Source of the DNA: Paracoccus aeridis
Lineage (GTDB): Bacteria; Pseudomonadota; Alphaproteobacteria; Rhodobacterales; Rhodobacteraceae
Assembly: GCF_004923205.2 (NCBI RefSeq)
Contig: NZ_SELD02000001.1
Coordinates: forward strand, 124,001-188,000
Reading direction: 5' to 3'
DNA: 64,000 bases
Of this stretch, positions 36,836 through 46,200 are shown piece after piece. Both the position numbers and the translations under genes were made by a program. Position 1 is the stretch's first letter. Every line of letters starts with the position of its first letter. The notes beneath the pieces were generated by a model. The model did no database searches, had not been told where the DNA came from, and saw only the letters and a list, made by a program, of their open reading frames with translations.

Positions 36836-38065
36836 TCAATCCCGATATTTCGACAGGACCAGCGTGGCGTTGGTGCCGCCGAAGCCGAAGCTGTTGGACA
36901 GGACGCTGTCGAAATCGACGCCGTCGATCCGCTCCATCGCGATCTCCTCGGGGCGGATCTCGGGGTCCAGCTCGGTGATGTTGGCCGAGGCCGAGATGAA
37001 GCCCTCCTGCATCATCAGCAGCGAGTAGATCGCCTCGTGCACGCCCGTCGCGCCAAGGCTGTGGCCGGTGAGCGACTTGGTCGACCCGACCTTCGGCACG
37101 TTCCCTTCGCCGAAGACGCGGCGCAGCGCCTTGATCTCGGTCACGTCGCCGGCCTGGGTCGAGGTGCCGTGCGCGTTGACATAGTCGATCCGCCGCCCCT
37201 CGGGCAGGGTGGCGAGCGCCAGCCGCATCGACCGCTCCCCGCCCTCGCCGGAGGGGGCGACCATGTCGTAGCCGTCGCTGGTCGCGCCGTAGCCGGTGAC
37301 CTCGGCGTAGATCTTGGCGCCGCGCGCCCTTGCGTGCTCCAGCTCCTCAAGCACGACGACGCCGCCGCCACCCGCGATGACGAAGCCGTCGCGGGTGGCG
37401 TCGAAAGGGCGGCTCGCGGTGGACGGGGTGTCGTTGTATTTCGACGACATTGCCCCCATCGCGTCGAACAGGCACGAAAGCGTCCAGTCCAGTTCCTCGC
37501 CGCCGCCGGCGAAGACGATGTCCTGCTTGTCCAGCTGGATCTGCTCGACCCCGTTGCCGATGCAGTGCGCTGAGGTGCTGCAGGCCGAGGTGATCGAATA
37601 GTTCACACCCTTGATCGAGAACGGCGTGGCAAGGCAGGCCGAGTTCGTGGACGACATGCAGCGCGTCACCATGAACGGACCCATGCGCTTGGGCGCGCCC
37701 TTCTCGATGACGGTCTGGTGGGCGCTGAAGAAGTTCGACGTGGACGGCCCGCCCGACCCCATGATGAGCCCGGTGCGCGGGTTCGACACGTCCTCGGGCG
37801 CCAGGCCGCTATCCTCGATCGCCTGCTGCATGGCGATGAAGTTCCACGCCGCGCCCTCGCCCATGAAGCGGAGGTCGCGCTTGTCCACGTGGGCCGCGAT
37901 GTCGATCGTGGGCCGCCCCTCGACCTGGCTTCGGAAGCCGTGTTCCTTGTAGTCGGCGGATGCGACGATGCCCGACCGGCCGTCGCGCAGCGACTGCGTG
38001 ACCTCGGCGGCATTGTTCCCGATGGGCGAGACGATCCCCAGCCCGGTAATCACGACGCGGCGCAT
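36836..38065 (-). CDS. fabB: 3-oxoacyl-[acyl-carrier-protein] synthase I FabB
   Basis: This 409-residue condensing enzyme elongates acyl-ACP, including the cis-3-decenoyl intermediate of the anaerobic unsaturated fatty acid pathway. Catalytic residues are visible: Cys162 in [12 protein letters not shown], His in [11 protein letters not shown] and His in [15 protein letters not shown] 38065 follows GGGAGG; a GTG at 38071 overlaps that site. It lies 23 nt after fabA, and FabA plus FabB together make monounsaturated fatty acids. Confidence 0.95.
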   Translation of the reverse strand: MRRVVITGLGIVSPIGNNAAEVTQSLRDGRSGIVASADYKEHGFRSQVEGRPTIDIAAHVDKRDLRFMGEGAAWNFIAMQQAIEDSGLAPEDVSNPRTGLIMGSGGPSTSNFFSAHQTVIEKGAPKRMGPFMVTRCMSSTNSACLATPFSIKGVNYSITSACSTSAHCIGNGVEQIQLDKQDIVFAGGGEELDWTLSCLFDAMGAMSSKYNDTPSTASRPFDATRDGFVIAGGGGVVVLEELEHARARGAKIYAEVTGYGATSDGYDMVAPSGEGGERSMRLALATLPEGRRIDYVNAHGTSTQAGDVTEIKALRRVFGEGNVPKVGSTKSLTGHSLGATGVHEAIYSLLMMQEGFISASANITELDPEIRPEEIAMERIDGVDFDSVLSNSFGFGGTNATLVLSKYRD

Positions 38066-38088
38066 GGCCACCTCCCATTCGAATGATG

Positions 38089-38598
38089 TCAGCTCTCGGA
38101 AAGAGCGACCTTCATGTCCTTGACCTGATAGATGACCTCGCCGTCGGCCTCGACGACGCCGTCGGCCACGCCCATGGTCAGGCGGCGGGTCTGCACGGCC
38201 TTGGTGAAATCGACCTTGTAGGTCAGAAGCTTGCGGTCAGGCCGGACCATGCCGGTCAGCTTCACCTCGCCGACCCCCAGCGCGTAGCCGCGCCCCTGCC
38301 AGCCGCGCCAGCCCAGGTTGAAGCCGGTCAGCTGCCACAGCCCGTCAAGGCCGAGGCAGCCCGGCATGATCGGGTTGCCGGGAAAGTGGCAGGCGAAGAA
38401 CCACAATTCGGGGGTGATGTCGAACTCGGCCACGACATGGCCCTTGCCGTGCAGGCCGCGATCCTCGCTGATGTCGGTGATGCGGTCCATCATCAGCATC
38501 GGCGGCTCGGGCAGCTGGGCGTTGCCCGGCCCGAACATTTCGCCACGCGCGCAGGCCAGCAGGTCGTCCTTGTCGAAGCTGGTCTGGTCCAAGGCCAT
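38089..38598 (-). CDS. fabA: 3-hydroxydecanoyl-[ACP] dehydratase/isomerase FabA
   Basis: This 169-residue enzyme dehydrates and isomerises 3-hydroxydecanoyl-ACP and so commits chains to unsaturation. The active site [12 protein letters not shown] holds His71, and Asp85 lies in [10 protein letters not shown]. coli FabA is 172 residues with His70 and Asp84. ATG 38598 has AGGACGG upstream; the much longer in-frame reading on this strand is an overlap with chrA in another frame. It opens fabA-fabB-fabI. Confidence 0.96.
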   Translation of the reverse strand: MALDQTSFDKDDLLACARGEMFGPGNAQLPEPPMLMMDRITDISEDRGLHGKGHVVAEFDITPELWFFACHFPGNPIMPGCLGLDGLWQLTGFNLGWRGWQGRGYALGVGEVKLTGMVRPDRKLLTYKVDFTKAVQTRRLTMGVADGVVEADGEVIYQVKDMKVALSES

Positions 38599-38687
38599 GT
38601 GATGCCGTCCTGCGGTTGTTTGTTCAGGTTTTCGTGTAACAGAGCGGGGCGGAAACGCGCAAGGGCGCGCCGGTCGCGACTCCGCCG

Positions 38688-39926
38688 TCAGGCCGCGGCC
38701 GCGACGAGGGAGAGGACGATCCCCCCGGCCGCGCCCGCCAGCACCACCGCCCAGGCCGGCGCCTGCCACACCGTCAGGGCCACGAAGCAGGCCGCGGCCA
38801 GCGCGAGGTCCGGCGGCCCGCCCACGGCGCTGGTGAAGATCGGGTGATACAGCGCGGCGCCGAGGATCCCGACCACGGCGGCGTTCGCGCCCTGCATCAT
38901 CGCCTGCGGGGCGGGCCGTGCGCGCAGCGCGTTCCAGAACGGCAATGCGCCCGCGAGGACGAGGAACCCCGGCAGGAACACCGCCCCCAAGGCGAGCGCC
39001 GCACCAAGCCACCCGCTCGGTTCCGGCCCCAGCACCGCGCCCAGATAGGCGGCAAAGGTGAACAGCGGTCCCGGCACCGCCTGCGCCGCGCCGTAGCCCG
39101 CGAGGAACGCGTCCTGCGTCACCCAGCCGCGCGCGACGACCTCGCCTTCCAGCAGCGGCAGGACGACATGCCCGCCCCCGAAGACCAGCGCCCCCGCGCG
39201 GTAGAAGCCGTCGACGACGGCCCAGGCCTGCGACGATCCGGCGAGCAGCGGCAGCAGCACGAGCCCCGCGCCGAAGGCCGCGAGCGCCGCGATCCCGCCC
39301 GCGCGCGACAGCGGCAGCACGGCGGGCGCGGCCGGCTGCGCCGCCCCGCGGCACAGGACCAGCCCGGCCACGGCCCCCGCCAGGATCGCGCCGATCATGC
39401 CGAAGGCGCCGGGCACGAAGGCCAGCACCGCCACCGCCGCGACGGCGATCCCCGCGCGCGGCCGGTCCGGGCACAGGCTGCGCGCCATGCCCCAGACCGC
39501 CTGCGCGACGATGGCCACCGCCACGATCTTCAGCCCGTGCAGCGCGCCCGCCCCGGCCGGCCCGTCCAGCCGCGGCGCAAGCGTCGCGAACAGCACCATC
39601 AGCAGCGCCGAGGGCAGCGTGAAACCGGCAAAGGCCGCCAGCGCCCCCGGCCAGCCCGCCCGCGACAGCCCCAGCGCGAACCCCACCTGGCTCGACGACG
39701 GGCCCGGCAGGAACTGGCACAGCGCCACGAGGTCGCCGTAGGCGCGATCGTCCAGCCAGCGGCGGCGCAGCACCAGTTCGTTGCGGAAGTAACCCAGATG
39801 GGCGATCGGACCGCCGAACGAGGTCAGGCCGAGGCGCAGGAACGCGCCGAACACCTCTGCCGCCGATCCGGCCGGGACCGTCCCGGTGGCCACGCCGTCC
39901 GATGCCGGTGCGTCCCGCCTCGCCAT
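38688..39926 (-). CDS. chrA: ChrA-family chromate efflux transporter
   Basis: This 412-residue membrane protein is a two-domain CHR transporter. The first half has [16 protein letters not shown] and [13 protein letters not shown], and the second half repeats the pattern with [14 protein letters not shown] and [13 protein letters not shown]. About ten to twelve hydrophobic segments are visible. The family exports chromate in exchange with protons or sulfate; sequence alone does not prove chromate as substrate. It lies 13 nt after the glycosyltransferase-like gene and may be co-transcribed with it. Confidence 0.88.
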   Translation of the reverse strand: MARRDAPASDGVATGTVPAGSAAEVFGAFLRLGLTSFGGPIAHLGYFRNELVLRRRWLDDRAYGDLVALCQFLPGPSSSQVGFALGLSRAGWPGALAAFAGFTLPSALLMVLFATLAPRLDGPAGAGALHGLKIVAVAIVAQAVWGMARSLCPDRPRAGIAVAAVAVLAFVPGAFGMIGAILAGAVAGLVLCRGAAQPAAPAVLPLSRAGGIAALAAFGAGLVLLPLLAGSSQAWAVVDGFYRAGALVFGGGHVVLPLLEGEVVARGWVTQDAFLAGYGAAQAVPGPLFTFAAYLGAVLGPEPSGWLGAALALGAVFLPGFLVLAGALPFWNALRARPAPQAMMQGANAAVVGILGAALYHPIFTSAVGGPPDLALAAACFVALTVWQAPAWAVVLAGAAGGIVLSLVAAAA

Positions 39927-39939
39927 CGTCAGGACCGGC

Positions 39940-40998
39940 TCAGAACCACTGTCCCGGCTCCATCAGGCCGAGTTCCAGCAACTGGTTCGAGGTCCAGCGG
40001 AACCGCAGCGAGTTGTTCCAGGCGAACCCCGTGATGTGGTCGCGCGAGGACGGGTTCCGCGCCAGCGCCTTGGCGACCCGGAACGACGCGACGGCGGCAG
40101 TCAGGTTGTGGTGCCAGGGGCAGGAGTGGGTGTTGTATTCCTCGACGTTGAAGCGGTGGTCGGCCAGCAGCTGCAGCCCCTTCTGGGTGCGGAACAGCGC
40201 GATCCGGTCGATCCGGCGCCGGTCGAGCGGCAGATGCTCCTCGAACCGCCAGCGCAGGCCGCCGTAGAAGTCGAGCTGGCGGTCCTTCGGCCGCCCGTTC
40301 CGGTCCATCCGGCCGAGCGCATAGTAGCCGGTGCGGTCGAACATCGCCTCGTCCACGCTGACGGCGTTGGGGAAGCGGGAAAGGTCGGGGGCGTACAGGT
40401 CGATGACATAGGTCAGCATCGCCCGCCGGCGTTCCTCGGCGTGGAAGGCCAGCAGTTCGCCCACCGACCGCGTCTCGGCGAAGGGATAGAACAGGTATTC
40501 GGCGTTGTAGCCGTAATAGACCCAGGTATCCGGGGGCGCGGCCCCGATGATCGCGTTGACGGGTTCCACGTGCGCGCGGGTGCGCTGGCAGTCGTGGATC
40601 AGGTTGATGACCCGTTCCTTGGGATCGTCGGGCAGGGCGGACGCGGGCAGCGGCTCTGCCGACAGCGCGAGGATGCGGCGGAACCCCGCGCGGATGTGGT
40701 GTTCCAGCGTGGATGCGACCTCGACGCCGTCCTCGATCAGCAGCACGGCGACCGGCCCCCTGGTCAGCGCGTCGCCGGGCGAGGCGATGAAGCTGGCGAA
40801 GGACTGCACCCGGCGCGGCCGCGCAGGGGGGATCTCGGCTGCGAGTGCCTGAGGCGCGGGGACGGGCGTGCGCGGCGGGAAACCGGGCGCCTGCGGCGGG
40901 GAAACGGGCGCCTGCGGCATGGAACCGGGCGCGGGATCGGGGGGCGGAACCGGCTCGGCGCGTTCGGCAAGCGGCCGGTCGGGCCGCTGCACCGTCAT
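39940..40998 (-). CDS. Uncharacterised protein, possibly a GT-A glycosyltransferase
   Basis: This 352-residue protein has a Pro-rich N-terminal tail (about residues 1-60, repeated PQAP/FPPRTPVPAP) and then VAVLLIEDGVEVASTLEHHIRAG near residue 83, which resembles the start of GT2/GT92-type glycosyltransferase folds. Further conserved-looking pieces are DTWVYYGYNAEYLFYPF, ELLAFHAEERRRAMLTYVIDLY and HSCPWHHN. I have seen such proteins called hypothetical or glycosyltransferase family 2 in Rhodobacterales. No clear DxD was located. ATG 40998 overlaps the stop of the anchored Ala-rich gene by 4 nt. Confidence 0.55.
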   Translation of the reverse strand: MTVQRPDRPLAERAEPVPPPDPAPGSMPQAPVSPPQAPGFPPRTPVPAPQALAAEIPPARPRRVQSFASFIASPGDALTRGPVAVLLIEDGVEVASTLEHHIRAGFRRILALSAEPLPASALPDDPKERVINLIHDCQRTRAHVEPVNAIIGAAPPDTWVYYGYNAEYLFYPFAETRSVGELLAFHAEERRRAMLTYVIDLYAPDLSRFPNAVSVDEAMFDRTGYYALGRMDRNGRPKDRQLDFYGGLRWRFEEHLPLDRRRIDRIALFRTQKGLQLLADHRFNVEEYNTHSCPWHHNLTAAVASFRVAKALARNPSSRDHITGFAWNNSLRFRWTSNQLLELGLMEPGQWF

Positions 40999-41699
40999 CG
41001 CAGGACGGCCCGCACCTGGTCCAGCGCGGCCTGCAGGATGGCGGGGTTGCCCTCGGCCGAGGCGATCACGGCCTTCAGCGTCGTCTTCTGCGCGTCGGCG
41101 ATGGAACTGTTGTCGATCAGCTGGTCCACGCGGGCGCGGTCGAACCCCTCGGGCGTCAGCAGCGTCGCGATCTCGGCCGCGGTGGTCGTGGCCTGGGCGG
41201 CGGTCTGGCTGGCCTCGGCTGCCTGCTCCGCCGCTACTGTCGCGGCCTCGGTGGCGTTGCGGGCGACGGCGTCGTTGCCGGACGCGGCGCTGTCGGTCGC
41301 GGCGTCGGCGGCGCGGGCCGCCTCGTCCGCGGCCTCGATCGCCTGCTCGGCCGCGGCCTCTGCTTGGGCGGCGGCATCGGCCGCCGGGCCGACCCGGGCG
41401 GCATCGGCGTTGGCGGACGCCTCGGCCGCGGCGTCCGCCGCGGTCGCGGCGGCATCGGCAGCGGCGTCCGCGGCGCTGACCGCCGGAACCGCCTCGCCCG
41501 CGACCGGGACCGCGCCGCTGCCCGCGCCGCTGGATGCCTGCGCCGGATCGGCCGCGCCGGTCGTCACGGTCCCGCCCGGCTGCACCGCCGGCTGGGTCCC
41601 CTCGGGCGCGAGCCCGTCGGTCCCGCGCATGACGGCCGCCCACCACACGATCCCCGCAAGGGTCACCGCAGCGATTACATACCAGATGAGCCGACGCAT
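40995..41699 (-). CDS. Membrane-anchored Ala-rich coiled-coil protein of unknown function
   Basis: This 234-residue protein has one N-terminal membrane helix (about residues 5-22), a Gly/Ser/Ala linker, then a long Ala-rich helical region with repeats such as AADAAADAAATAADAAAEA (about residues 75-195). The C-terminus, LTPEGFDRARVDQLIDNSSI, is less repetitive. It is likely a periplasmic coiled coil. Its stop overlaps the glycosyltransferase-like gene, which may hint at joint function. ATG 41699 is chosen because it precedes the membrane helix directly. No function can be assigned. Confidence 0.65.
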   Translation of the reverse strand: MRRLIWYVIAAVTLAGIVWWAAVMRGTDGLAPEGTQPAVQPGGTVTTGAADPAQASSGAGSGAVPVAGEAVPAVSAADAAADAAATAADAAAEASANADAARVGPAADAAAQAEAAAEQAIEAADEAARAADAATDSAASGNDAVARNATEAATVAAEQAAEASQTAAQATTTAAEIATLLTPEGFDRARVDQLIDNSSIADAQKTTLKAVIASAEGNPAILQAALDQVRAVLR

Positions 41700-41876
41700 C
41701 GTAGTTCCCCAACAGCGATCTGCATTAGGCCCGCAGTATCGCACAGCTCTCGGGGGCGGGAAAGGCGGGCCGCGGCGGCCGCGCGGCCTTCGCCGGGCCG
41801 CGCGAAACGCGGTTGAAACCGGCGGCAATCCTCCTTATTTTCCTGCAATCCAATCAGCTATCCAAGGAACACTGCC

Positions 41877-42416
41877 ATAGCCCGCAGACCGCACAATGCG
41901 CCGCCCCAGCGCGACACCGGCCCCCGCGTGAACGACCGCATCCGCGTCCCCGAGATCCGCCTGATCGGCGCGGACGGCGAAAACATCGGCGTCGTCCCGC
42001 CTTCGCGCGGCATCCAGCTGGCCGAGGAGGTCGGGCTCGACCTGGTCGAGATCTCGCCGAACGCCACGCCCCCGGTCTGCAAGATCATGGACGTCGGCAA
42101 GTTCAAGTACGAGCAGCAGAAGCGCGAAGCCGAAGCCCGCAAGAACCAGAAGATCATCGAGATCAAGGAAGTGAAGTTCCGCCCCGGGACCGACACCCAC
42201 GACTACGATGTGAAGATGCGCAACGTCATGCGGTTCCTGGAAGACGGCGACAAGGTCAAGGTCACGCTGCGGTTCCGCGGCCGGGAGATGGCGCACCAGG
42301 ACCTCGGCCTGGACCTGCTGAACCGCGTCCGCGACGACGTGGGCGAGAACGGCAAGGTCGAATCGATGCCTCGGCTGGAAGGCCGGCAGATGGTGATGAT
42401 GATCGCGCCGCGCTGA
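41877..42416 (+). CDS. infC: Translation initiation factor IF-3 with an ATA start codon
   Basis: This 179-residue factor binds the 30S subunit, checks the start codon and prevents premature 70S joining. The N-domain reads [19 protein letters not shown] and the C-domain has [25 protein letters not shown]. The only good start is ATA at 41877, 7 nt after AAGGAA; there is no in-frame ATG or GTG upstream, and GTG 41928 lacks a ribosome binding site and would cut off 17 residues. Rare start codons in infC are a known autoregulation device (AUU in E. coli), since IF-3 discriminates against them. A strong terminator follows. No rpmI or rplT is adjacent. Confidence 0.9.
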   Translation: MARRPHNAPPQRDTGPRVNDRIRVPEIRLIGADGENIGVVPPSRGIQLAEEVGLDLVEISPNATPPVCKIMDVGKFKYEQQKREAEARKNQKIIEIKEVKFRPGTDTHDYDVKMRNVMRFLEDGDKVKVTLRFRGREMAHQDLGLDLLNRVRDDVGENGKVESMPRLEGRQMVMMIAPR

Positions 42417-42443
42417 TGCGTCCGACCATCAGGAGGTGACTTT

Positions 42444-42477
42444 CGGCCTGCCCGTCCGGGCGGGCCGTTTCCTTTTT
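42444..42477 (+). terminator. Intrinsic terminator of infC
   Basis: An 11-bp stem (42444-42454 with 42457-42467, one T-G pair) is followed by TTTCCTTTTTT. It lies 27 nt after the infC stop and separates infC from dut. Just before it, at 42431-42439, is AGGAGGTGA, a near-perfect Shine-Dalgarno sequence without a usable gene behind it. Confidence 0.85.
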
Positions 42478-42514
42478 TCCGGGCCGGGTTGCGGTCCGGC
42501 GATGCAGGTGACCG

Positions 42515-42994
42515 ATGCAGACCCACGGACCGGCCCTGGACGCGCCCGAGATCCTCGTCCTTCGCTGTGAAGGCGCCGATTCCGCGCTGCCGCTGCCCGA
42601 CTATGCGACAGCCGGGGCAGCGGGCGCGGACATCCGCGCCGATCTGGGCCAGGGCGCGCTGACGCTGGCACCCGGCGAGGTTGCCCTTGTTCCCACCGGG
42701 CTGCGCCTGCAGGTCCCCGAGGGGTGGGAGGTGCAGCTGCGCGCGCGCTCGGGCCTTGCGCTGAGGCATGGCGTGACGCTTGCGAACGGCGTGGGGACGA
42801 TCGACGCGGACTATCGCGGGCCGCTGGGCGTCATCCTGGTGAACCTCGGGGCGGCGGCGTTCACCGTGGCGCACGGGGACCGAATCGCGCAGGCGGTGCT
42901 GGCCCCGGTCTGGCGCGCCCGGTTCCGCGAGGTTGCCGCGCTCGACCACACCGCGCGCGGGTCCGGCGGCTTCGGGTCCACGGGCCGGGGCTGA
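42515..42994 (+). CDS. dut: dUTP diphosphatase (dUTPase)
   Basis: This 159-residue trimeric enzyme hydrolyses dUTP to dUMP, keeping uracil out of DNA and feeding thymidylate synthesis. All five dUTPase motifs are visible: [29 protein letters not shown] with the catalytic Asp, GDRIAQAV and the C-terminal P-loop-like [13 protein letters not shown] 42515 gives MQTHGPAL. The gene is followed after 2 nt by the MoeB-like gene. It complements thyX elsewhere in the window. Confidence 0.95.
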   Translation: MQTHGPALDAPEILVLRCEGADSALPLPDYATAGAAGADIRADLGQGALTLAPGEVALVPTGLRLQVPEGWEVQLRARSGLALRHGVTLANGVGTIDADYRGPLGVILVNLGAAAFTVAHGDRIAQAVLAPVWRARFREVAALDHTARGSGGFGSTGRG

Positions 42995-42996
42995 CG

Positions 42997-44127
42997 ATGG
43001 GCGGCCTTCTCATCATCGCGGTCGCGGTCGTTGCCGCCCGGATCGCCGGGCTGCGGGGCTGGCGGCTGGCCTTGCTTGCGGCCATCGTCTGGGCGATGCT
43101 TCTGGCCGCCGTGCTGCTTGCGCCCGGCAGCTTTGCCGGCGGGCTTGCCGGCACCAGCGCGCGCGGCTGGGCCGCCCTGGGCGCGCTCGGCACGCTGGCG
43201 CTCGGCTACGGCGCGGTCGTCAACTGGGCCCGGCGCAAGGCGCGGGCGGCCGATCCGCCCGCTGCCGCGCCGCCGCTCGCCCCGGCATCCGCGCTCGCCA
43301 CGACACCCGCCGACGATCCCGATGCGCCACTGACCGATGCAGAGCTTGACCGCTACGCGCGCCACATCGTCCTGCGCGAACTCGGCGGGCAGGGGCAGCG
43401 GCGGCTGAAGGCGGCGCGGGTGCTGGTCGTGGGGGTGGGCGGCCTCGGCTCGCCGTTGCTCCTGTATCTCGCGGCGGCGGGGGTGGGGCGGATCACGGTC
43501 GCCGACGACGACGCGGTCGGCCTGTCCAACCTGCAGCGGCAGGTGCTGTTCACCACCGCCGACGTGGGCCGCCCGAAGGCGGAGGCCGCGGCGGACCGGC
43601 TCGCAGCGCTGAACCCGCATGTGACCGTCACCCCGCTGGCGCGCCGGATCGTCGACGGCGACACCGACGTGATCGGTGCCCACGACCTCGTCCTTGACGG
43701 CACCGACAGCTTCGCCGCGCGCGCCGCCGTCAACGCCGCCTGCGTCCGCGCGGGTGTGCCGCTGATCGCGGGGGCGATGGCGCAGTGGGAAGGGCAGGTC
43801 GCGCTTTACGATCCCGCGCGCGGCGGCCCCTGCATGGCCTGCGTCTTTCCCGATCCGCCCGCACCGGGCCTCGCGCCCCCCTGCGCCGAGGCGGGCGTCG
43901 TCGGCGCGCTGCCCGGCGTGGTCGGCAGCCTGATGGCGCTCGAGGCGATCAAGCTGGTCGCCGGCGTCACCGCGCGGGGCGCGGGCGAGGGGCTGCGCGG
44001 CCGCATGATCCTTTTCGACGGGCTGTGGGGCGACACCCGCAGGCTCGACATTCCGGCACGGCCCGGCTGCCCCGTCTGCGGCGGCCGGGGCGCCATCCAT
44101 CACACGGGAAGCACCGATGAACTCTGA
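42997..44127 (+). CDS. Membrane-anchored HesA/MoeB/ThiF-family protein
   Basis: This 376-residue protein has three N-terminal membrane helices (about residues 4-18, 24-43 and 58-78), a Pro/Ala linker, then an E1-like adenylyltransferase domain: DRYARHIVLRELGGQGQ, nucleotide-binding GVGGLG at 146-151, and NLQRQVLFTTADVGRPKA. Zinc-binding pairs CMAC and CPVC are present, and a candidate catalytic Cys lies in CAEAGVVGALPG. The family activates the C-terminus of MoaD/ThiS-type sulfur carriers. There is no rhodanese domain. The membrane anchor is unlike cytosolic E. coli MoeB. The gene overlaps the peptidase start by 11 nt. Confidence 0.82.
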   Translation: MGGLLIIAVAVVAARIAGLRGWRLALLAAIVWAMLLAAVLLAPGSFAGGLAGTSARGWAALGALGTLALGYGAVVNWARRKARAADPPAAAPPLAPASALATTPADDPDAPLTDAELDRYARHIVLRELGGQGQRRLKAARVLVVGVGGLGSPLLLYLAAAGVGRITVADDDAVGLSNLQRQVLFTTADVGRPKAEAAADRLAALNPHVTVTPLARRIVDGDTDVIGAHDLVLDGTDSFAARAAVNAACVRAGVPLIAGAMAQWEGQVALYDPARGGPCMACVFPDPPAPGLAPPCAEAGVVGALPGVVGSLMALEAIKLVAGVTARGAGEGLRGRMILFDGLWGDTRRLDIPARPGCPVCGGRGAIHHTGSTDEL

Positions 44128-46165
44128 GACGGGAACGCCGATCAACGCTGAACTGGTCCACTGGTCCGGGCCGCATGGCCTGCCGCGCTTCGACCTGATC
44201 TCCGACGACGACTTCGAACCCGCCTTCGACGCCGCGCTGGCCGAGGCCGAGGCCGCGCACGAGGCGATCGCCGGCAACCCCGCCGCGCCCGACTTCGCCA
44301 ACACCGTCGCCGCGATGGAAAAGGCGGACGAGGCGCTGGGCCGCGTGGCCTCGGTCTTCTACACGCTTGCCGGGCTGTGCTCGAACGACCGGCGCGAGGC
44401 GCTGCAGCGCGCACTCGCGCCGCGGCTCGCCGCCCACAACGCCCGCATCGCGATGGACCCGCGGCTCTACGCGCGAGTGAAGGCAGTCGCCGCGGGCGCC
44501 GATGCGCTCGCGCCGCAGGACCGGCGGATCACGGAACTCGCCTCCCGCGACATGCGCCGCGCGGCCGCCGCGCTGGACGATGCCGCCCGCGCGCGCATGG
44601 CCGAGATCAGGGCGCGGCTCGCGATCCTCACCACCGATTTCGCCCAGCACGTCCTCGCCGACGAGCGTGACTTCGTCCTGCCCGTCCCCGACGACCGGCT
44701 GGGCGGCCTGCCGGGCAGTCTCGTCTCGGCCATGCGCGCCGCCGCCGCCGAGCGGGGACTTCCGGGGCAGGTCGTGACGCTCGGCCGGTCGCTGATCGTG
44801 CCGTTCCTCGAACAGTCCACCGACCGCGACCTGCGCGAGGCCGCCTGGCGCGGCTGGACCGCGCGCGGCAGCGGACAGGGGGCCGGGGGCGCGGCCACCG
44901 ACAACCGCGCGATCGTGGCCGAGATCCTGGCCCTTCGCCACGAACGGGCCGAGCTGCTGGGCTATCCCGACTTCGCCGCCTTCAAGCTGGACACGGAAAT
45001 GGCGCGGACCGCCGATCAGGTGCAGGCGCTGCTGGACGCGGTCTGGGCCGCCGCGCGGCCCCGCGTCCTGGCGGACGAGGCCGACCTGTCCGCCCGCGCC
45101 GCGGCCGACGGCATCAACGGCGCGCTCGAGCCGTGGGACTGGCGCTTCTACGCCGCCCCCCGCCGCCGCGACAGCCTCGCCGTGGACGAGGTCGAGGTGA
45201 AGCCCTACCTGCCGCTCGACGGCATGATCGCCGCCACCTTCGACGTGGCGCATCGCCTGTTCGGGCTGGACTTCGCGCCCTTCGACGCGCCCTTCTGGGA
45301 CGACCGCGTGCGCGGCTGGACCGTGACCCGCGACGGGCGGCCCATGGCGATCTTCGTCGGCGACTACTTCGCCCGGCCCGGCAAGCGGTCGGGCGCGTGG
45401 TGTTCGGCGCTCCAGCCGCAGCACGGGATGGGCGAAGGCCAGCGGGCGATCGTTCTCAACGCCTGCAACTTCACCCCGCCCGCGCGGACGGGCGATCCGG
45501 CGCTGCTGTCCTGGGACGAGGCGCGGACCCTGTTTCACGAATTCGGCCACGCGCTGCACCAGATCCTGTCGGACGTGGACTGGCCGTCGATCGCCGGCAC
45601 GTCGGTCGCGCGCGACTTCGTCGAACTGCCGAGCCAGCTGTTCGAGCACTGGCTGGACCAGCCGCAGGTGCTGGACGCCCACGCCCGCCACGTGGAAACC
45701 GGCGCGCCCATGCCCGCCGCGCTGCGCGAACGGATCATCGCGGCCGAGCAGGCCGATGCCGGATTCGCCACGACCGAATACCTGGAAAGCGCGATGGTGG
45801 ACCTCGACTTCCACCGCGGGGTCCCGCCCGCCGACCCGATCGCGCGGCAGGCCGAGGTGCTGGCCGGGATGGGCGCCCCCCGCGCCGTGCCGATGCGCCA
45901 CGCCACCCCGCACTTCGCCCATGTCTTTTCGGGCGACGGCTACTCGGCCGGCTACTACAGCTACCTGTGGTCCGAGGTGATGGACGCCGACGCCTTCGCC
46001 GCATTCGAGGAAACCGGCGACGCGTTCGACCCTGCGACGGCCGGGCGGCTCGAGCGGTCCATCCTGTCGCAGGGCGGCGCGCGTCCCGCGGACGAGCTGT
46101 GGCACGAGTTCCGCGGCCGCACGCCCGGGGTCGAGCCGCTCCTGCGCGGGCGGGGGCTGGCCTGA
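44117..46165 (+). CDS. M3-family zinc oligopeptidase (Dcp/PrlC type)
   Basis: This 682-residue thimet-type metallopeptidase cleaves short peptides in the cytoplasm. The zinc motif HEFGH occupies residues 474-478 (LFHEFGHALHQ), and the third ligand region is AGTSVARDFVELPSQ. The C-terminal FSGDGYSAGYYSYLWSEVMDADAF is the conserved substrate lid. Length fits both Dcp (681) and oligopeptidase A (680); I cannot decide between dipeptidyl carboxypeptidase and oligopeptidase. ATG 44117 lies in the end of the MoeB-like gene. No signal peptide is seen. Confidence 0.92.
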   Translation: MNSETGTPINAELVHWSGPHGLPRFDLISDDDFEPAFDAALAEAEAAHEAIAGNPAAPDFANTVAAMEKADEALGRVASVFYTLAGLCSNDRREALQRALAPRLAAHNARIAMDPRLYARVKAVAAGADALAPQDRRITELASRDMRRAAAALDDAARARMAEIRARLAILTTDFAQHVLADERDFVLPVPDDRLGGLPGSLVSAMRAAAAERGLPGQVVTLGRSLIVPFLEQSTDRDLREAAWRGWTARGSGQGAGGAATDNRAIVAEILALRHERAELLGYPDFAAFKLDTEMARTADQVQALLDAVWAAARPRVLADEADLSARAAADGINGALEPWDWRFYAAPRRRDSLAVDEVEVKPYLPLDGMIAATFDVAHRLFGLDFAPFDAPFWDDRVRGWTVTRDGRPMAIFVGDYFARPGKRSGAWCSALQPQHGMGEGQRAIVLNACNFTPPARTGDPALLSWDEARTLFHEFGHALHQILSDVDWPSIAGTSVARDFVELPSQLFEHWLDQPQVLDAHARHVETGAPMPAALRERIIAAEQADAGFATTEYLESAMVDLDFHRGVPPADPIARQAEVLAGMGAPRAVPMRHATPHFAHVFSGDGYSAGYYSYLWSEVMDADAFAAFEETGDAFDPATAGRLERSILSQGGARPADELWHEFRGRTPGVEPLLRGRGLA

Positions 46166-46191
46166 GAAGGGCCGGCGCGCGCGGCCCCTTC
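46166..46191. terminator. Imperfect GC-rich hairpin between convergent genes
   Basis: GAAGGGCCG (46166-46174) can pair with CGGCCCCTTC (46182-46191) with one bulge. It starts next to the peptidase stop and ends 9 nt before the convergent SH3 gene stop. There is no T run, so function is uncertain. Confidence 0.45.
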
Positions 46192-46200
46192 AGGGCGGCC

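Noticed and set aside
38089-39720. 543-residue minus-strand protein fusing a chrA-region frame to FabA
   Set aside because: Only the last 169 residues are FabA with its own ribosome site; the rest is a shifted reading of chrA.
41928-42416. GTG 41928 as the infC start
   Set aside because: It lacks a ribosome binding site and would remove 17 residues that precede the conserved N-domain; ATA 41877 has a good site.
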